This document shows, piece by piece, positions 1 to 8,508 of a stretch of 64,000 bases of DNA. Position 1 is the first letter of the stretch; every line of letters begins with the position of its first letter. The DNA comes from Archangium violaceum. Its GTDB lineage: Bacteria > Myxococcota > Myxococcia > Myxococcales > Myxococcaceae. The notes below the pieces were generated by a model. The model made no database searches and was not told the origin of the DNA. It saw nothing but the letters and a program-made list of their open reading frames with translations. The stretch is taken from NCBI RefSeq assembly GCF_016859125.1, contig NZ_CP069338.1, forward strand, positions 4,961,501 to 5,025,500, given 5' to 3'. The translations under genes and the position numbers were made by a program.

Positions 1-2
1 CG

Positions 3-335
3 GCGCTCTCCTCGGCCAGACGGCCCAAGTCCAAGTACCGGGGGCAGCCGCCCGTCCAGCGCGCGGTGTCCATCGACGCCTTCGCCAACAACGAGGTACG
101 CCTGTTGCTCAATGCCCTGGCCTACAACCTGGTGCACGCCGCGCGCGTGCTGATGGAGCAGGCCACGGGCGAGGGCTGGGGGCTGCTCCGTGTGCGCGAG
201 CGGGTGCTCAAAGTAGCCGCGCGGGTGCTGTTACACGCCAGAAGAGTGGTGCTGGTCATTGGCCGGGAGTCGGCCAGCCTCTGGCAGAAGCTGTGGACGA
301 AGCTGGGCTCGCTGAGCACAGCGCAAATCACGTAG
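3..335 (+). mobile_element. C-terminal end of an IS1380-type transposase, cut by the window edge
   Basis: The frame is open from base 3 to a TAG at 333-335, so only about 110 C-terminal residues are inside the window. The sequence has the pattern of the last helical part of IS1380-group DDE transposases: FANNEVRLLLNALAYNL, then a leucine- and arginine-rich segment (LLRVRERVLKVAARVLL) and a closing Ser/Trp-containing stretch. The catalytic DDE residues would lie upstream, outside the window. No terminal inverted repeat was recognised after the stop, so whether the element is intact cannot be judged. The family call rests on pattern recall only. Confidence 0.55.
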
Positions 336-470
336 CTGCCTGGAGTCAATTGCAGCTCACGTGTCGCACTCTCCCCACTCCCCTCTCCATCTCCTCCTGC
401 TTGCTACCCGCTGCCCCGGGGCGGGCTTCCTCTGCCTTGTGCCCGATAACTCAACCCAACGCGCTCGACC

Positions 471-3400
471 TCAGCCTTCATGCATGTCTTGAGCCAGTCG
501 TCGCGAATATGGTGGGCTCACGCGCTCTGCCTCTGGAGCGCTCTCTAGCGCCACGGAGAGGGTGGCTGCTCCCGCCGCGGCACGGATGCTTGGGAATGCC
601 ACGAGCGTTCCCCTCTGAGAGAGGGGTATCACCTCCGCTTCGACGGGGGCCACGCTCCAACCATCAAGTCCGGGAGTGAAGCGGACGTGGAACGCCGTGC
701 CCGGCAGACCCACCGTGGGACCGAACCAACGCCGCAGCAGGTCCGGCAATGTGTTGCGATCCGTTCCCACCGGCCGTGCCACATTGCAGAACTCCTTGGC
801 CATCCGGAATCGCCAGGGACTGCCATCCGGCAGCCTCACGTCCGTCTCGCCCTCTGGCAGGTCCGTTCGTTTCGTGCGTGATGGCAGCTTGATGATGGGG
901 TCTCGCGCGTTTCGAATGATCTTGGCTTCGAAGGCAGACCCGAGCGTCTCCATGCGCTGCCGGGCGCGGTACTGCGCGAGACGGTAGTCCACCAGCTCGC
1001 GTGTCAGGTTCAGGAATGCTTCCCCCTCACTCTCGGAGATGGGGAGACGTGGAACGAACCGATTTGCCTCCACCCGGAACCACGGGCCTCCAACCCACGC
1101 CTGGACCGGATTGTCCTTCCAGTATTTGAGGAAGGTTTCCGGCTTCGGGTTGCGCCAGTCCTCTCCCAGCGCCTTGACTCCTTCGATGTCCCTCAGCAGC
1201 TCCGGCGAACGCCGCAGGATGGCCAGGCTGCGTTCGGCCAGTTGCGGAAGCGGCATGCCCACTGCCAGCGCTCCGGCTTCGAGCAGCGCCTCCAGCGACA
1301 CCATCTTGAAGCTCTTGGTCATCTGCGTGGTTTCGAGCTCATCGAACCACTTCGCTCCGGCTTCCAGGGCGCGGGTCTCCTCCGGAGTCAGGTCTCCCTC
1401 GCTCCGCACGAAGGGCAGCCATCCCCCATGTTCGTCACGCAACGTGGCAGGTCGATACCCCATCCGGTACAGCTCTCCCGCGGTGGGCCTCCTCCCCCAG
1501 GTCTCCCTCAGTTCGCGGTACACCCGCTCCACTTCACCGCGCCCGCTCGGCAATAGCTTCGCCAGCAGTTCCTTGGCCTCCAATTCCACCTGAACCGAGC
1601 AGCCCGGAGGTAGTTCGGGAGCCTTTCCATCCACGAGGAAGTCGCGCAGCGATAGCCGTTCCGTTGCATTCGCCAGTACCAGCAGTGCGCGCACCCGTTC
1701 CAGGAACACCCGGTGGTTGCCGACGAAATCGATGACCGTGACCGCTGGTTTGCCCTCGACCTTGCGGAGCCCGCGTCCGAGTTGCTGCAGGAACACCACG
1801 GGCGATTCCGTGGGCCGCATCATCACCACCCGATCCACGCTCGGCACGTCCACGCCCTCGTTGAAGAGGTCTACCGAGCAGACCGCGTCCAGCTCGCCAC
1901 CCGCCAGCTTCCGAAGCGCCTCCGCCCGGTCATCCGAGCCTTGCGCCGAGTGCACGGCCATGACCCGAATGCCCCTGCCCTTCAGCCAATCCTTGACGTA
2001 GTTGGCGTGCGACACCGAGCAACAGAAGACCAGGGTGCGCGTTGCACGGTGCTCCTCCCATGCCGACCACATCCGCTGCATGCGCGCCTCCGTCTGCACT
2101 GCGGCCGCGAGCATCTCCGGGTCGAAACGCCGGTTGCGCCAGGGAATGTTCTCGTACGCCACATCGTCCTTCAGGCCGTAGTACGTGAACGGCACCAGGA
2201 GTCCGCGAGCGATGCCCTCGCCCACATCCGCGCGATAGGCGAGATGGTCGTCGAACAGGCCCAGCACATCACCCTCGTCCGCGCGCTCCGGCGTCGCCGT
2301 CAGCCCGACCAGGAACTCCGATTTCAGGCTCGCCAGGATGAGCCGGTAGCTCGCCGCCGCCGCGTGGTGCACCTCGTCCACGACCACATAGTCGAAGAGG
2401 GGCGCTTCCCGGAGCCTCGTGAGCCCCTCGGGCCGAGACAGTTTCTGCACCGAAGCGAAGACCACGTCCCCTTCGAGACTCGACTGGTCCGCGACGAACC
2501 ATCCGAAGCGCGATTCAGGGAACTGCCGGCGGAACGTCTCCGCCGCTTGCGCCAGCAGCTCCGCCCGGTGTGCGAGAAACAGTACCCGTGCCCGTTGCTT
2601 CCGAGCCTTCTGGAACGCTTCCACGTCCAACGCCGCCAACAGCGTCTTTCCCAGCCCCGTTGCCAGCACCACCAGTGCTCGCTGCCGCCCTTCGAGCCGG
2701 CTTCGTGCCAGTGCCACGAGCGCCTCTTGCTGGATCGCATGAGGCTGGCGAGGTCGCTCCGGGAGCTCCACCTCCGCGTCATCCGATGGGGGGCGGTAGG
2801 TTTCCCGCCGCGCTCGGGTCGCGTATCGCTCCACCCAGGCCGAGTCGAAGCGCAGCGCCCGCGCCCACCAGCTTTCGAACGCCTCCACCACCTGTTGCCA
2901 GGCTTGTGGATCCCGATCGCGCTCGACGCGCAGGTTCCACTCCACACCCGTTCGCAAGGCCGCATGCGACACGTTGCTCGAGCCCACGAATGCCGCCGCG
3001 AACCCCGGTCCCTCGAAACGCCAGGATTTTGGATGGAACGAACACCCCAACGCTCCCGTTTCCACGACCCGCGCCTCGAAGGAGCCCCGGCTCGTCGCGG
3101 AGCGAGCTTCGCCCTCGTCGAGGCGCGCCTCGCTCTCGTTCATCCAGTCCAGCAACCGGCGCAATGCCGTTGCCTGGGTAATGGCGAGGTAGTCCCCTGT
3201 GAGGATTCGCACCCGAGCGCCTCGGGCCAGCGCTGCTTCCACGGATTCGCGCAGCACCTCCAACCCGCTGTCCTGGACGAAGGCCGCCAGTACCGCCACC
3301 TCCATGGCTCGCGCGAACAGGGGTTCCAGGTGCCGGAGGAATGGATCCTCCAGGCCTCCCGTGGCCAGGGGCTTCGCCGAGGTCGCGAGATAGTTGCCCT

Positions 3401-3755
3401 TGCCTGGAATGACGTGACGGACTCCTCCACGAGGATCCGCCATGTCCCCCCGGTAGCGAGGAATCACGTGCACGTGGAGGTGGAACACCGTCTGTCCGGC
3501 CGCTTCCCCCACGTTGATGCCCACGTTGTACCCGTCCGGCTTGTGGCTCGCGTCCAGGCCGCGCTTCACCTCGTCCACCAGATCGAAAAGGGCCCGCTGC
3601 TCCTCCTGTGTGGCCTCGAACCATGTGGCCACGGGCCGGCGCGGAATCACGAGTGTGTGCCCCGGGCTCACCGGGTAGCGGTCCCGGATGGCGAAGCCCA
3701 ACGCGTTGGAGGCCACCCACTCGGCTTCAGGGATCTTCAGGAAGGGGGAACTCAC
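471..3755 (-). CDS. HIT-PLD-superfamily 2 helicase fusion protein
   Basis: A 1094-residue multidomain protein starting at GTG. Residues 1-120 form a HIT domain with the nucleotide-hydrolase triad motif HLHVH (His92, His94, His96). Residues 140-300 look like the N-terminal phospholipase-D-like domain found on some helicases (HPK at 241-243, then GSSN at 258-261). Residues 335-700 are a superfamily 2 DEAD/DEAH helicase: Walker A ATGLGKT at 365-371, DEVHH at 460-464, TATP at 486-489 and a conserved QLGRGLR arginine-finger motif. About 350 C-terminal residues are unassigned. HIT enzymes cleave nucleoside phosphate conjugates, and PLD-helicases act on nucleic acids. A role in phage defence or nucleic acid repair is inference from architecture. 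It lies alone beside a transposase remnant. Confidence 0.85.
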   Translation of the reverse strand: MSSPFLKIPEAEWVASNALGFAIRDRYPVSPGHTLVIPRRPVATWFEATQEEQRALFDLVDEVKRGLDASHKPDGYNVGINVGEAAGQTVFHLHVHVIPRYRGDMADPRGGVRHVIPGKGNYLATSAKPLATGGLEDPFLRHLEPLFARAMEVAVLAAFVQDSGLEVLRESVEAALARGARVRILTGDYLAITQATALRRLLDWMNESEARLDEGEARSATSRGSFEARVVETGALGCSFHPKSWRFEGPGFAAAFVGSSNVSHAALRTGVEWNLRVERDRDPQAWQQVVEAFESWWARALRFDSAWVERYATRARRETYRPPSDDAEVELPERPRQPHAIQQEALVALARSRLEGRQRALVVLATGLGKTLLAALDVEAFQKARKQRARVLFLAHRAELLAQAAETFRRQFPESRFGWFVADQSSLEGDVVFASVQKLSRPEGLTRLREAPLFDYVVVDEVHHAAAASYRLILASLKSEFLVGLTATPERADEGDVLGLFDDHLAYRADVGEGIARGLLVPFTYYGLKDDVAYENIPWRNRRFDPEMLAAAVQTEARMQRMWSAWEEHRATRTLVFCCSVSHANYVKDWLKGRGIRVMAVHSAQGSDDRAEALRKLAGGELDAVCSVDLFNEGVDVPSVDRVVMMRPTESPVVFLQQLGRGLRKVEGKPAVTVIDFVGNHRVFLERVRALLVLANATERLSLRDFLVDGKAPELPPGCSVQVELEAKELLAKLLPSGRGEVERVYRELRETWGRRPTAGELYRMGYRPATLRDEHGGWLPFVRSEGDLTPEETRALEAGAKWFDELETTQMTKSFKMVSLEALLEAGALAVGMPLPQLAERSLAILRRSPELLRDIEGVKALGEDWRNPKPETFLKYWKDNPVQAWVGGPWFRVEANRFVPRLPISESEGEAFLNLTRELVDYRLAQYRARQRMETLGSAFEAKIIRNARDPIIKLPSRTKRTDLPEGETDVRLPDGSPWRFRMAKEFCNVARPVGTDRNTLPDLLRRWFGPTVGLPGTAFHVRFTPGLDGWSVAPVEAEVIPLSQRGTLVAFPSIRAAAGAATLSVALESAPEAERVSPPYSRRLAQDMHEG

Positions 3756-3993
3756 GCGCGCACCGTATCGCAGGCGGACCCTTCTTCAGAACCACCGCGG
3801 CAGGTCTCGTTTCGGGGTGTAGCAGGGCATTGCGAGGTGCGCTCGCCCGAGACACCACCGAGGAAGCACTCGGGGCGTCATCGAGAAGTTCGACTTCATT
3901 GCCTACGAGACCTGGACGGTCTGTATGACGGCGGACGTCAACTCACGGAGGTGACTTCTCAAGTCGCTTCTCGAGGTGCATCCTCCGGCCGCC

Positions 3994-5142
3994 ATGAGCA
4001 CCTACCAGTACTACGAGTTCAAGGCCGTGGACCGGCCGCTCACCTCCGCCCAGCAGGCCGAGCTGCGCAAGCTCTCCTCTCGCGCGAAGATCTCCGCGAC
4101 CCGCTTCGTCAACTTCTACAACTATGGAGACTTCCGCGGGGACCCGGATCGCTTGATGGAGCGGTACTTCGATGCCTTCGTCTACGTGGCCAGCTGGGGC
4201 TCCCGCGAGCTTCAGTTCCGCCTACCGCGCAGGCTGTTCGACCCCGCTCTCGCTCAGCCCTATCTGCGCGAGGACTTCGTCTCCCTGCGCACCAAGGGCG
4301 AGCACGTCATCCTCAAGTTCCGTGTCGACCAGGATGATGCAGACTGGGAAGAAGGGGAGGGATGGCTCGACGAGCTCCTCCCCTTGCGCGAGGCGCTCCT
4401 CGCTGGCGACCTGCGCGCCCTCTATATCGGGTGGCTCGCTGGTGCGTCCGGGAGTGGGGACGAGAATGAGGATATGGATGAGGAGGACGAAGGGGACGAG
4501 GAGTTGGAGCCACCCGTGCCGCCCGGTCTGGGCGCGCGTTCCGAGGCGCTCAATGCCCTCGCCAACTTCCTCTTCGTGCCCCAGGACGTGATCGCCGCCT
4601 CCGCGAAGGCCAATCCGGCCCCCTTCTCCGAGTCCGTGCCGAAGCAGGCGCTGGCACAGTGGCTCTCCACCCTTCCCACCTCCGAGAAGGACTCGCTCCT
4701 CCTGCGCGTCATCGAGGGCTCGGAGCCTCTGCTCGGCGCGGAGTTGCTCCATCGGTTCCGGGCGGCTCATCCCCGTGAGCAGGTCGCCCAGGGCAGTGGG
4801 GCGCGGCGTACGGTGGGGCAGCTCCGGGCCGAGGCCGCTGCTCATGAGGTCGAGCGCGAGAAGAGCGAGGCCCGCAGGGCGGCCCGGGCGAGAGCTCGGG
4901 AGCTCGCGGCGCTCGCCGCGCGCGAATCGGAGGTCTGGCGCGAGGTGGACTCGCTCTTCTCCACCCGAAGCCCCAACGATCATACACGGGGCGTCCAACT
5001 CCTCGTGGACCTGAGGGACCTGGCCCAGCACCGGGGAACCCTGGCCGATTTCCAGAGGAGGTTCGCGGACATCCGGGATCGGAACGCACGCAGGCAGGGG
5101 CTGATGCGGCGGATGAATGAGGCCGGGCTTGGGTTGAGCTGA
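3994..5142 (+). CDS. Conserved protein of unknown function with an acidic linker
   Basis: The frame encodes 382 residues from the ATG at 3994, read as MSTYQYYEF; an in-frame GTG at 3976 is an alternative start. Residues 1-150 look like a compact folded domain rich in aromatic residues. Residues 150-175 are a strongly acidic linker (EDMDEEDEGDEELE). The C-terminal third is charged, probably helical and coiled-coil-like (RAEAAAHEVEREKSEARRA). No signal peptide or membrane segment is visible, so it is probably cytoplasmic. No catalytic motif was recognised. It is convergent with the next gene, 20 bases away. Confidence 0.7.
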   Translation: MSTYQYYEFKAVDRPLTSAQQAELRKLSSRAKISATRFVNFYNYGDFRGDPDRLMERYFDAFVYVASWGSRELQFRLPRRLFDPALAQPYLREDFVSLRTKGEHVILKFRVDQDDADWEEGEGWLDELLPLREALLAGDLRALYIGWLAGASGSGDENEDMDEEDEGDEELEPPVPPGLGARSEALNALANFLFVPQDVIAASAKANPAPFSESVPKQALAQWLSTLPTSEKDSLLLRVIEGSEPLLGAELLHRFRAAHPREQVAQGSGARRTVGQLRAEAAAHEVEREKSEARRAARARARELAALAARESEVWREVDSLFSTRSPNDHTRGVQLLVDLRDLAQHRGTLADFQRRFADIRDRNARRQGLMRRMNEAGLGLS

Positions 5143-5162
5143 TGCCTCCTCGTGGTTCTCGT

Positions 5163-5639
5163 CTATGGCGAGGAGGGGTAGTAGCGAGCCAGGACTCTTC
5201 CTTCTGGCGACACCGCATACAGCTCGAACCAATCGAACCCGATGGCGCCTTCCGGGAACTTCACTCCGCATCTGTCCGCTCGCCGGTTGATGCGGACGAA
5301 ATAGAGACCTGCTTCCTGTCCGATCACCACTTCCATGGCCTTGGCCGAGTAGTCACACGTCCCGACGTACTCCTGTGGGACGCGGGCCAGGAGATGCTGG
5401 AGCGCGGCATTGGCGGCGAGGATGGCGGACGCGTCCAATGTCGCCAGTGGTCGTACCTCCTCCGGCCAGTGGATTGTGTCCTGGGTGGGAGGCGGTGGCG
5501 TCGTGGTGACGGGGATGGATTCCGTCGTGAAGGGAAGTGGAATCCTGATGCTGGAGATGAGTTCCGTGGCGTTGGCTCGGGGGCTCATTGTCCAGGCCAA
5601 CAGCAACACGGACAGCATGACGCGATGCGGTTTGCGCAT
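5163..5639 (-). CDS. Small secreted protein of unknown function
   Basis: The ATG at 5639 is preferred because it begins a clear signal peptide (MRKPHRVMLSVLLLAWTMS), giving 158 residues; an upstream in-frame start would add ten residues before it. The mature part has a Thr/Pro-rich linker (TTTPPPPT) and a C-terminal region with two cysteines (GTCDY and DRCGV) that could pair. No known domain was recognised. The gene begins 57 bases after the stop of the JAMM-type lipoprotein gene on the same strand, so the two are probably co-transcribed and may act together in the envelope. Confidence 0.6.
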   Translation of the reverse strand: MRKPHRVMLSVLLLAWTMSPRANATELISSIRIPLPFTTESIPVTTTPPPPTQDTIHWPEEVRPLATLDASAILAANAALQHLLARVPQEYVGTCDYSAKAMEVVIGQEAGLYFVRINRRADRCGVKFPEGAIGFDWFELYAVSPEGRVLARYYPSSP

Positions 5640-5696
5640 GTAGGGTCTCGAGCGGAAGGGGTTGCTCACGTGTCCGGACAGTTCCTGGCTTGTCAG

Positions 5697-6458
5697 CTAT
5701 CGCATTTCGGGTGAGCAATCCGGCAGGACACCCTTGGGACTGAGAATGCTGGACGAGCGCGGCCTGCAGGTGGTCTGGAACTCCCATCGTTTTTCGTTCT
5801 CGTTCCACTTCCACACCTTTCCCTCTTGATTCCACTTATAGAAGCGAGGCTGGCTCTTGTGTCCGGTGGCGAGCCACCCCCACGCTGGAATCAACTCTCC
5901 TTGGGAGTCACGGAGCACCTTGCCACTGGGGCTGACTCCGTAGGCAACCATCACCCAGCTACCTTCGCTCGTCTTCAGCATGGGCCAGACGCTCAAGTCC
6001 TGGCTGCTGAGGCCGGACCCACAGGGGTGATTGTGGGCGTAGCCGAGGACAGGCACTTCCCGTCCGAAGTCCGAATCGTCGACCCCTCCGAACGGAGGCT
6101 GACACGAGCTGGCTCCTTCGAACACCTGCCGGATGGGCCAGGATACGCGCCAGTCCTGCGGGGTTCGGTAGATGGCGGCACAGTATTCGGATGCGTCCTG
6201 GCGCGGACGTTTCGTATTCGGATCGCAGGCATCCGACGCTCCTGGCAAATTCATCAGTCCCGTGAGGGTGGGGAGCACCAGGTCATCCGGGACGCTGGCC
6301 GTGTCCGAGATGACGGTGGGCACCTCCGGCCAGGGTCCTGGGACCACCGCCAGGAACAGGTTGCCCTCTAGCTTGGGGAGTTCAGTATGCAGGTAGTACC
6401 GTCGGGGGCCCGAGCACGCTGCCGCGAGGGTGAGCACGAGAACATGGAGGTAGCGCAT
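5697..6458 (-). CDS. Lipoprotein with a JAMM (JAB/MPN) metalloprotease-like motif
   Basis: The ATG at 6458 begins a lipoprotein signal peptide (MRYLHVLVLTLAAACSG), giving 253 residues. Residues 140-154 read GYAHNHPCGSGLSSQD, which fits the JAMM pattern His-x-His-Pro...Ser-x-x-Asp: His142, His144, Ser151, Asp154. In that family these residues bind zinc, and the enzymes cut isopeptide bonds or peptides. A catalytic glutamate upstream cannot be fixed by eye. The C-terminal part is rich in Trp and Lys (KWNQEGKVWKWNENEKRW). The family match rests on the short motif only. It is followed by the small secreted gene, probably in one transcript. Confidence 0.6.
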   Translation of the reverse strand: MRYLHVLVLTLAAACSGPRRYYLHTELPKLEGNLFLAVVPGPWPEVPTVISDTASVPDDLVLPTLTGLMNLPGASDACDPNTKRPRQDASEYCAAIYRTPQDWRVSWPIRQVFEGASSCQPPFGGVDDSDFGREVPVLGYAHNHPCGSGLSSQDLSVWPMLKTSEGSWVMVAYGVSPSGKVLRDSQGELIPAWGWLATGHKSQPRFYKWNQEGKVWKWNENEKRWEFQTTCRPRSSSILSPKGVLPDCSPEMR

Positions 6459-6583
6459 GCAGTACCGACTCCTGGCCGTGGCGGAAAGGATGCCCGACAG
6501 CGGGAGGGCTCTGCCCACAAGCATACTTCACGGTGGGAGGATTCTTGGTTCGGGGCGGGCTGCTTTCAGGGGACGGCGAGGCA

Positions 6584-6624
6584 GGTAGACCCTCACCCCC
6601 GCCCCTCTCCCAGAGGGAGAGGGA
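6584..6624 (+). repeat. Dispersed hairpin repeat, copy a
   Basis: The motif GGTAGACCCTCACCC leads into a 9-bp perfect stem CCCTCTCCC (6603-6611) / GGGAGAGGG (6615-6623) with a 3-base loop. The same order of motifs occurs at 17170-17206 and 27430-27467 (both inverted), and a shorter copy lies at 31611-31643. It lies in the 309-base gap between the divergent JAMM lipoprotein and monooxygenase genes; the rest of that gap shows no convincing promoter or other feature. Confidence 0.7.
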
Positions 6625-6767
6625 GGTACGCCCAGTGTAGGCGGTCCGCCCCTCGTCCGGATGACCGCTGGGTAGCCCTGTGACAACGAACGTGGTGGGA
6701 CGCTTTCCATCCGGTAGATTCTCCCCCGCCAGGGTTCCCTCCCCTGCGCATCGAGGTTGGGAGTTCC

Positions 6768-8420
6768 ATGACGCCACTGGTGGAAGATACGGACGTGCTC
6801 ATCTCCGGCTGCGGCCCGGTGGGCGCGCTGACGGCCAACCTCCTCGGTTTGTACGGAGTCCGCACCGTCGTCCTCGAGCGCGATCTCACCCCCCACAGCC
6901 AGCCCCGCGCCATCACCTGTGACGACGAGGCCATGCGCATCTACCAGGCCGCCGGCCTCGCCGACGTCCTCGATGCCCATATGTACACCTGTCCCGAGGT
7001 GGAGCTCGTCGGCGCCTCCGGCGAGCTCTTCGCCCGGCTCGTCATCCAGGGCACCGACTTCGGCTACGGCTACTCGGCCCTCCGCTTCTTCAGTCAGCCC
7101 TACCTCGAGCGCATCCTGCGCCTCGGTCTCTCGCGCTTCCCCCATGTCTCGCTGCGGCTCGGCCAGCGCGTCGAGGCCTATTCGCAGGATTCCCAGGGCA
7201 TCTCGGTCACCGTCAGCGATGCCCGTGATGGTTCCGAGCGCACCGTCCGTGCCCGCTACCTCCTGGCCTGTGACGGGGGCCGCAGCACCCTGCGTCAGCT
7301 CGCCGGCATCGACATGGTGGGCGCCACCTACGACGAGGGCATGCTCGCCATCTCCCTCCTCCTTCCCGAGCCGCCTCCGCCCCTCTGCCGCATGGTGTGC
7401 GACCCCCATCGTCATGTCTTCGTCGCACGCTGTGCCGGTAACGAGCTGCGCGTCGAATGCATGATCCGCGCGGACGAGAAGCCCGAGGACCTGCTCAAGC
7501 CCGAGCGCATCCGCGAGTTCATCTCCCCCTACGTGGACCCCGATCGCGCCACCGTGCAGCGCGCCGCCGCCTACATCTTCAACCGCCGCGTGGCCTCTCG
7601 TTGGCGCGACGGGCGCCTGTTCCTGCTCGGCGATGCCGCCCACCTCATGCCGCCCGTCCTCGGCCAGGGGCTCTGCTCCGGCCTGCGCGACGCCGCCAAC
7701 ATCTCCTGGAAGCTCGCGTCCGTCGTCCACGGCCACGCCGACGAGCCGCTCCTCGACACCTACGAGCTGGAGCGCCGCCCCCACGCGGAGGCCATGCTCG
7801 AGGCCAGCGTGAACATGGGCCGCATCGTCCTCACCGGCAGTCGTCCGCTCGCCTTCGTGCGCGACAACGTCTTCCGGGCGCTCGACCGGATTCCCCGCGT
7901 GCAGCGCTTCATCCGCAACCTCGAGTTCAAGCCCCGGCCCCTCATCCCTCGGGGCTTCATGCTGGGTGGCTCCCGCGGCCACTCCCAGGCTCCCGAGGGC
8001 ACGTACTTCCCCCAGCCCCGCGTGGGCGCTCCGGGTGGCAAGGAGGTGCGGCTCGACGAGCTGCTGGGCCCCGGTTTCTCCATCCTGGTGCACCCGGAAA
8101 CCCGCGAGGCCTCGCTCCGGGCCGCGCAGGTGCTCGCCGAGGCCATTGGCGCCCGCTGCCTGCGCATCATCCCTCCGCGTTCCGGCCACGCCCAGCCCGG
8201 CGAGGTGGTGGATGTCGAGGGCAAGCTCGACACGTGGTTCCGTGAGCACCGCGTGGACATCGCCGTGCTCCGCCCCGACCGCTACCTCTTCGGCGCGGTG
8301 CGTGGCTCGCACCTGGCGTGGCTCTCCGCCGCGCTGCGCGGGTGGATCCACGGGCCCCTGCGCACGGTGGAGCCGGGCGCCCTCGAGTCCGCGCCCGCCT
8401 TCATCTCCTCGGTGGGCTGA
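6768..8420 (+). CDS. FAD-dependent aromatic monooxygenase (PheA/TfdB/MhpA class)
   Basis: A 550-residue flavoprotein hydroxylase. The N-terminus carries the dinucleotide-binding motif ISGCGPVGA (about residues 12-20). A DG motif appears as LLACDGGRSTLRQLAG near residue 168 and the FAD ribityl-binding GD motif as LLGDAAHLMPPVLGQG near residue 290. This arrangement fits class A monooxygenases such as 3-(3-hydroxyphenyl)propionate hydroxylase, which use NAD(P)H and O2 to hydroxylate phenolic rings. The last 150 residues fit the thioredoxin-like C-terminal domain of that group. GGGAG lies just before the ATG. No pathway partners are adjacent, so the substrate is unknown; a secondary-metabolite tailoring role is equally possible. 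Confidence 0.85.
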   Translation: MTPLVEDTDVLISGCGPVGALTANLLGLYGVRTVVLERDLTPHSQPRAITCDDEAMRIYQAAGLADVLDAHMYTCPEVELVGASGELFARLVIQGTDFGYGYSALRFFSQPYLERILRLGLSRFPHVSLRLGQRVEAYSQDSQGISVTVSDARDGSERTVRARYLLACDGGRSTLRQLAGIDMVGATYDEGMLAISLLLPEPPPPLCRMVCDPHRHVFVARCAGNELRVECMIRADEKPEDLLKPERIREFISPYVDPDRATVQRAAAYIFNRRVASRWRDGRLFLLGDAAHLMPPVLGQGLCSGLRDAANISWKLASVVHGHADEPLLDTYELERRPHAEAMLEASVNMGRIVLTGSRPLAFVRDNVFRALDRIPRVQRFIRNLEFKPRPLIPRGFMLGGSRGHSQAPEGTYFPQPRVGAPGGKEVRLDELLGPGFSILVHPETREASLRAAQVLAEAIGARCLRIIPPRSGHAQPGEVVDVEGKLDTWFREHRVDIAVLRPDRYLFGAVRGSHLAWLSAALRGWIHGPLRTVEPGALESAPAFISSVG

Positions 8421-8452
8421 CGGCCGGACGGGCCCTCGGGGAATTCACGCCG

Positions 8453-8476
8453 GCCCCACCGGTTGGGTGGGGCTTT
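8453..8476 (+). terminator. Rho-independent-like terminator after the monooxygenase gene
   Basis: An 8-bp perfect stem GCCCCACC (8453-8460) / GGTGGGGC (8466-8473) with a 5-base loop is followed by TTT. It lies 33 bases after the monooxygenase stop and before the M16 peptidase gene. Confidence 0.6.
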
Positions 8477-8508
8477 CGTACGAGATTCGAGCCACATAGG
8501 GAGAGTGG

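Noticed and set aside
1713-4337. A plus-strand open frame of 874 codons across the helicase gene
   Set aside because: It is antisense to the HIT-PLD-helicase, has no recognisable domain and is rich in Arg, His and Pro, as expected from the GC-rich complementary strand.
6528-8351. A minus-strand open frame of 607 codons
   Set aside because: Antisense to the FAD monooxygenase, whose motifs are unmistakable; the opposing frame has none.
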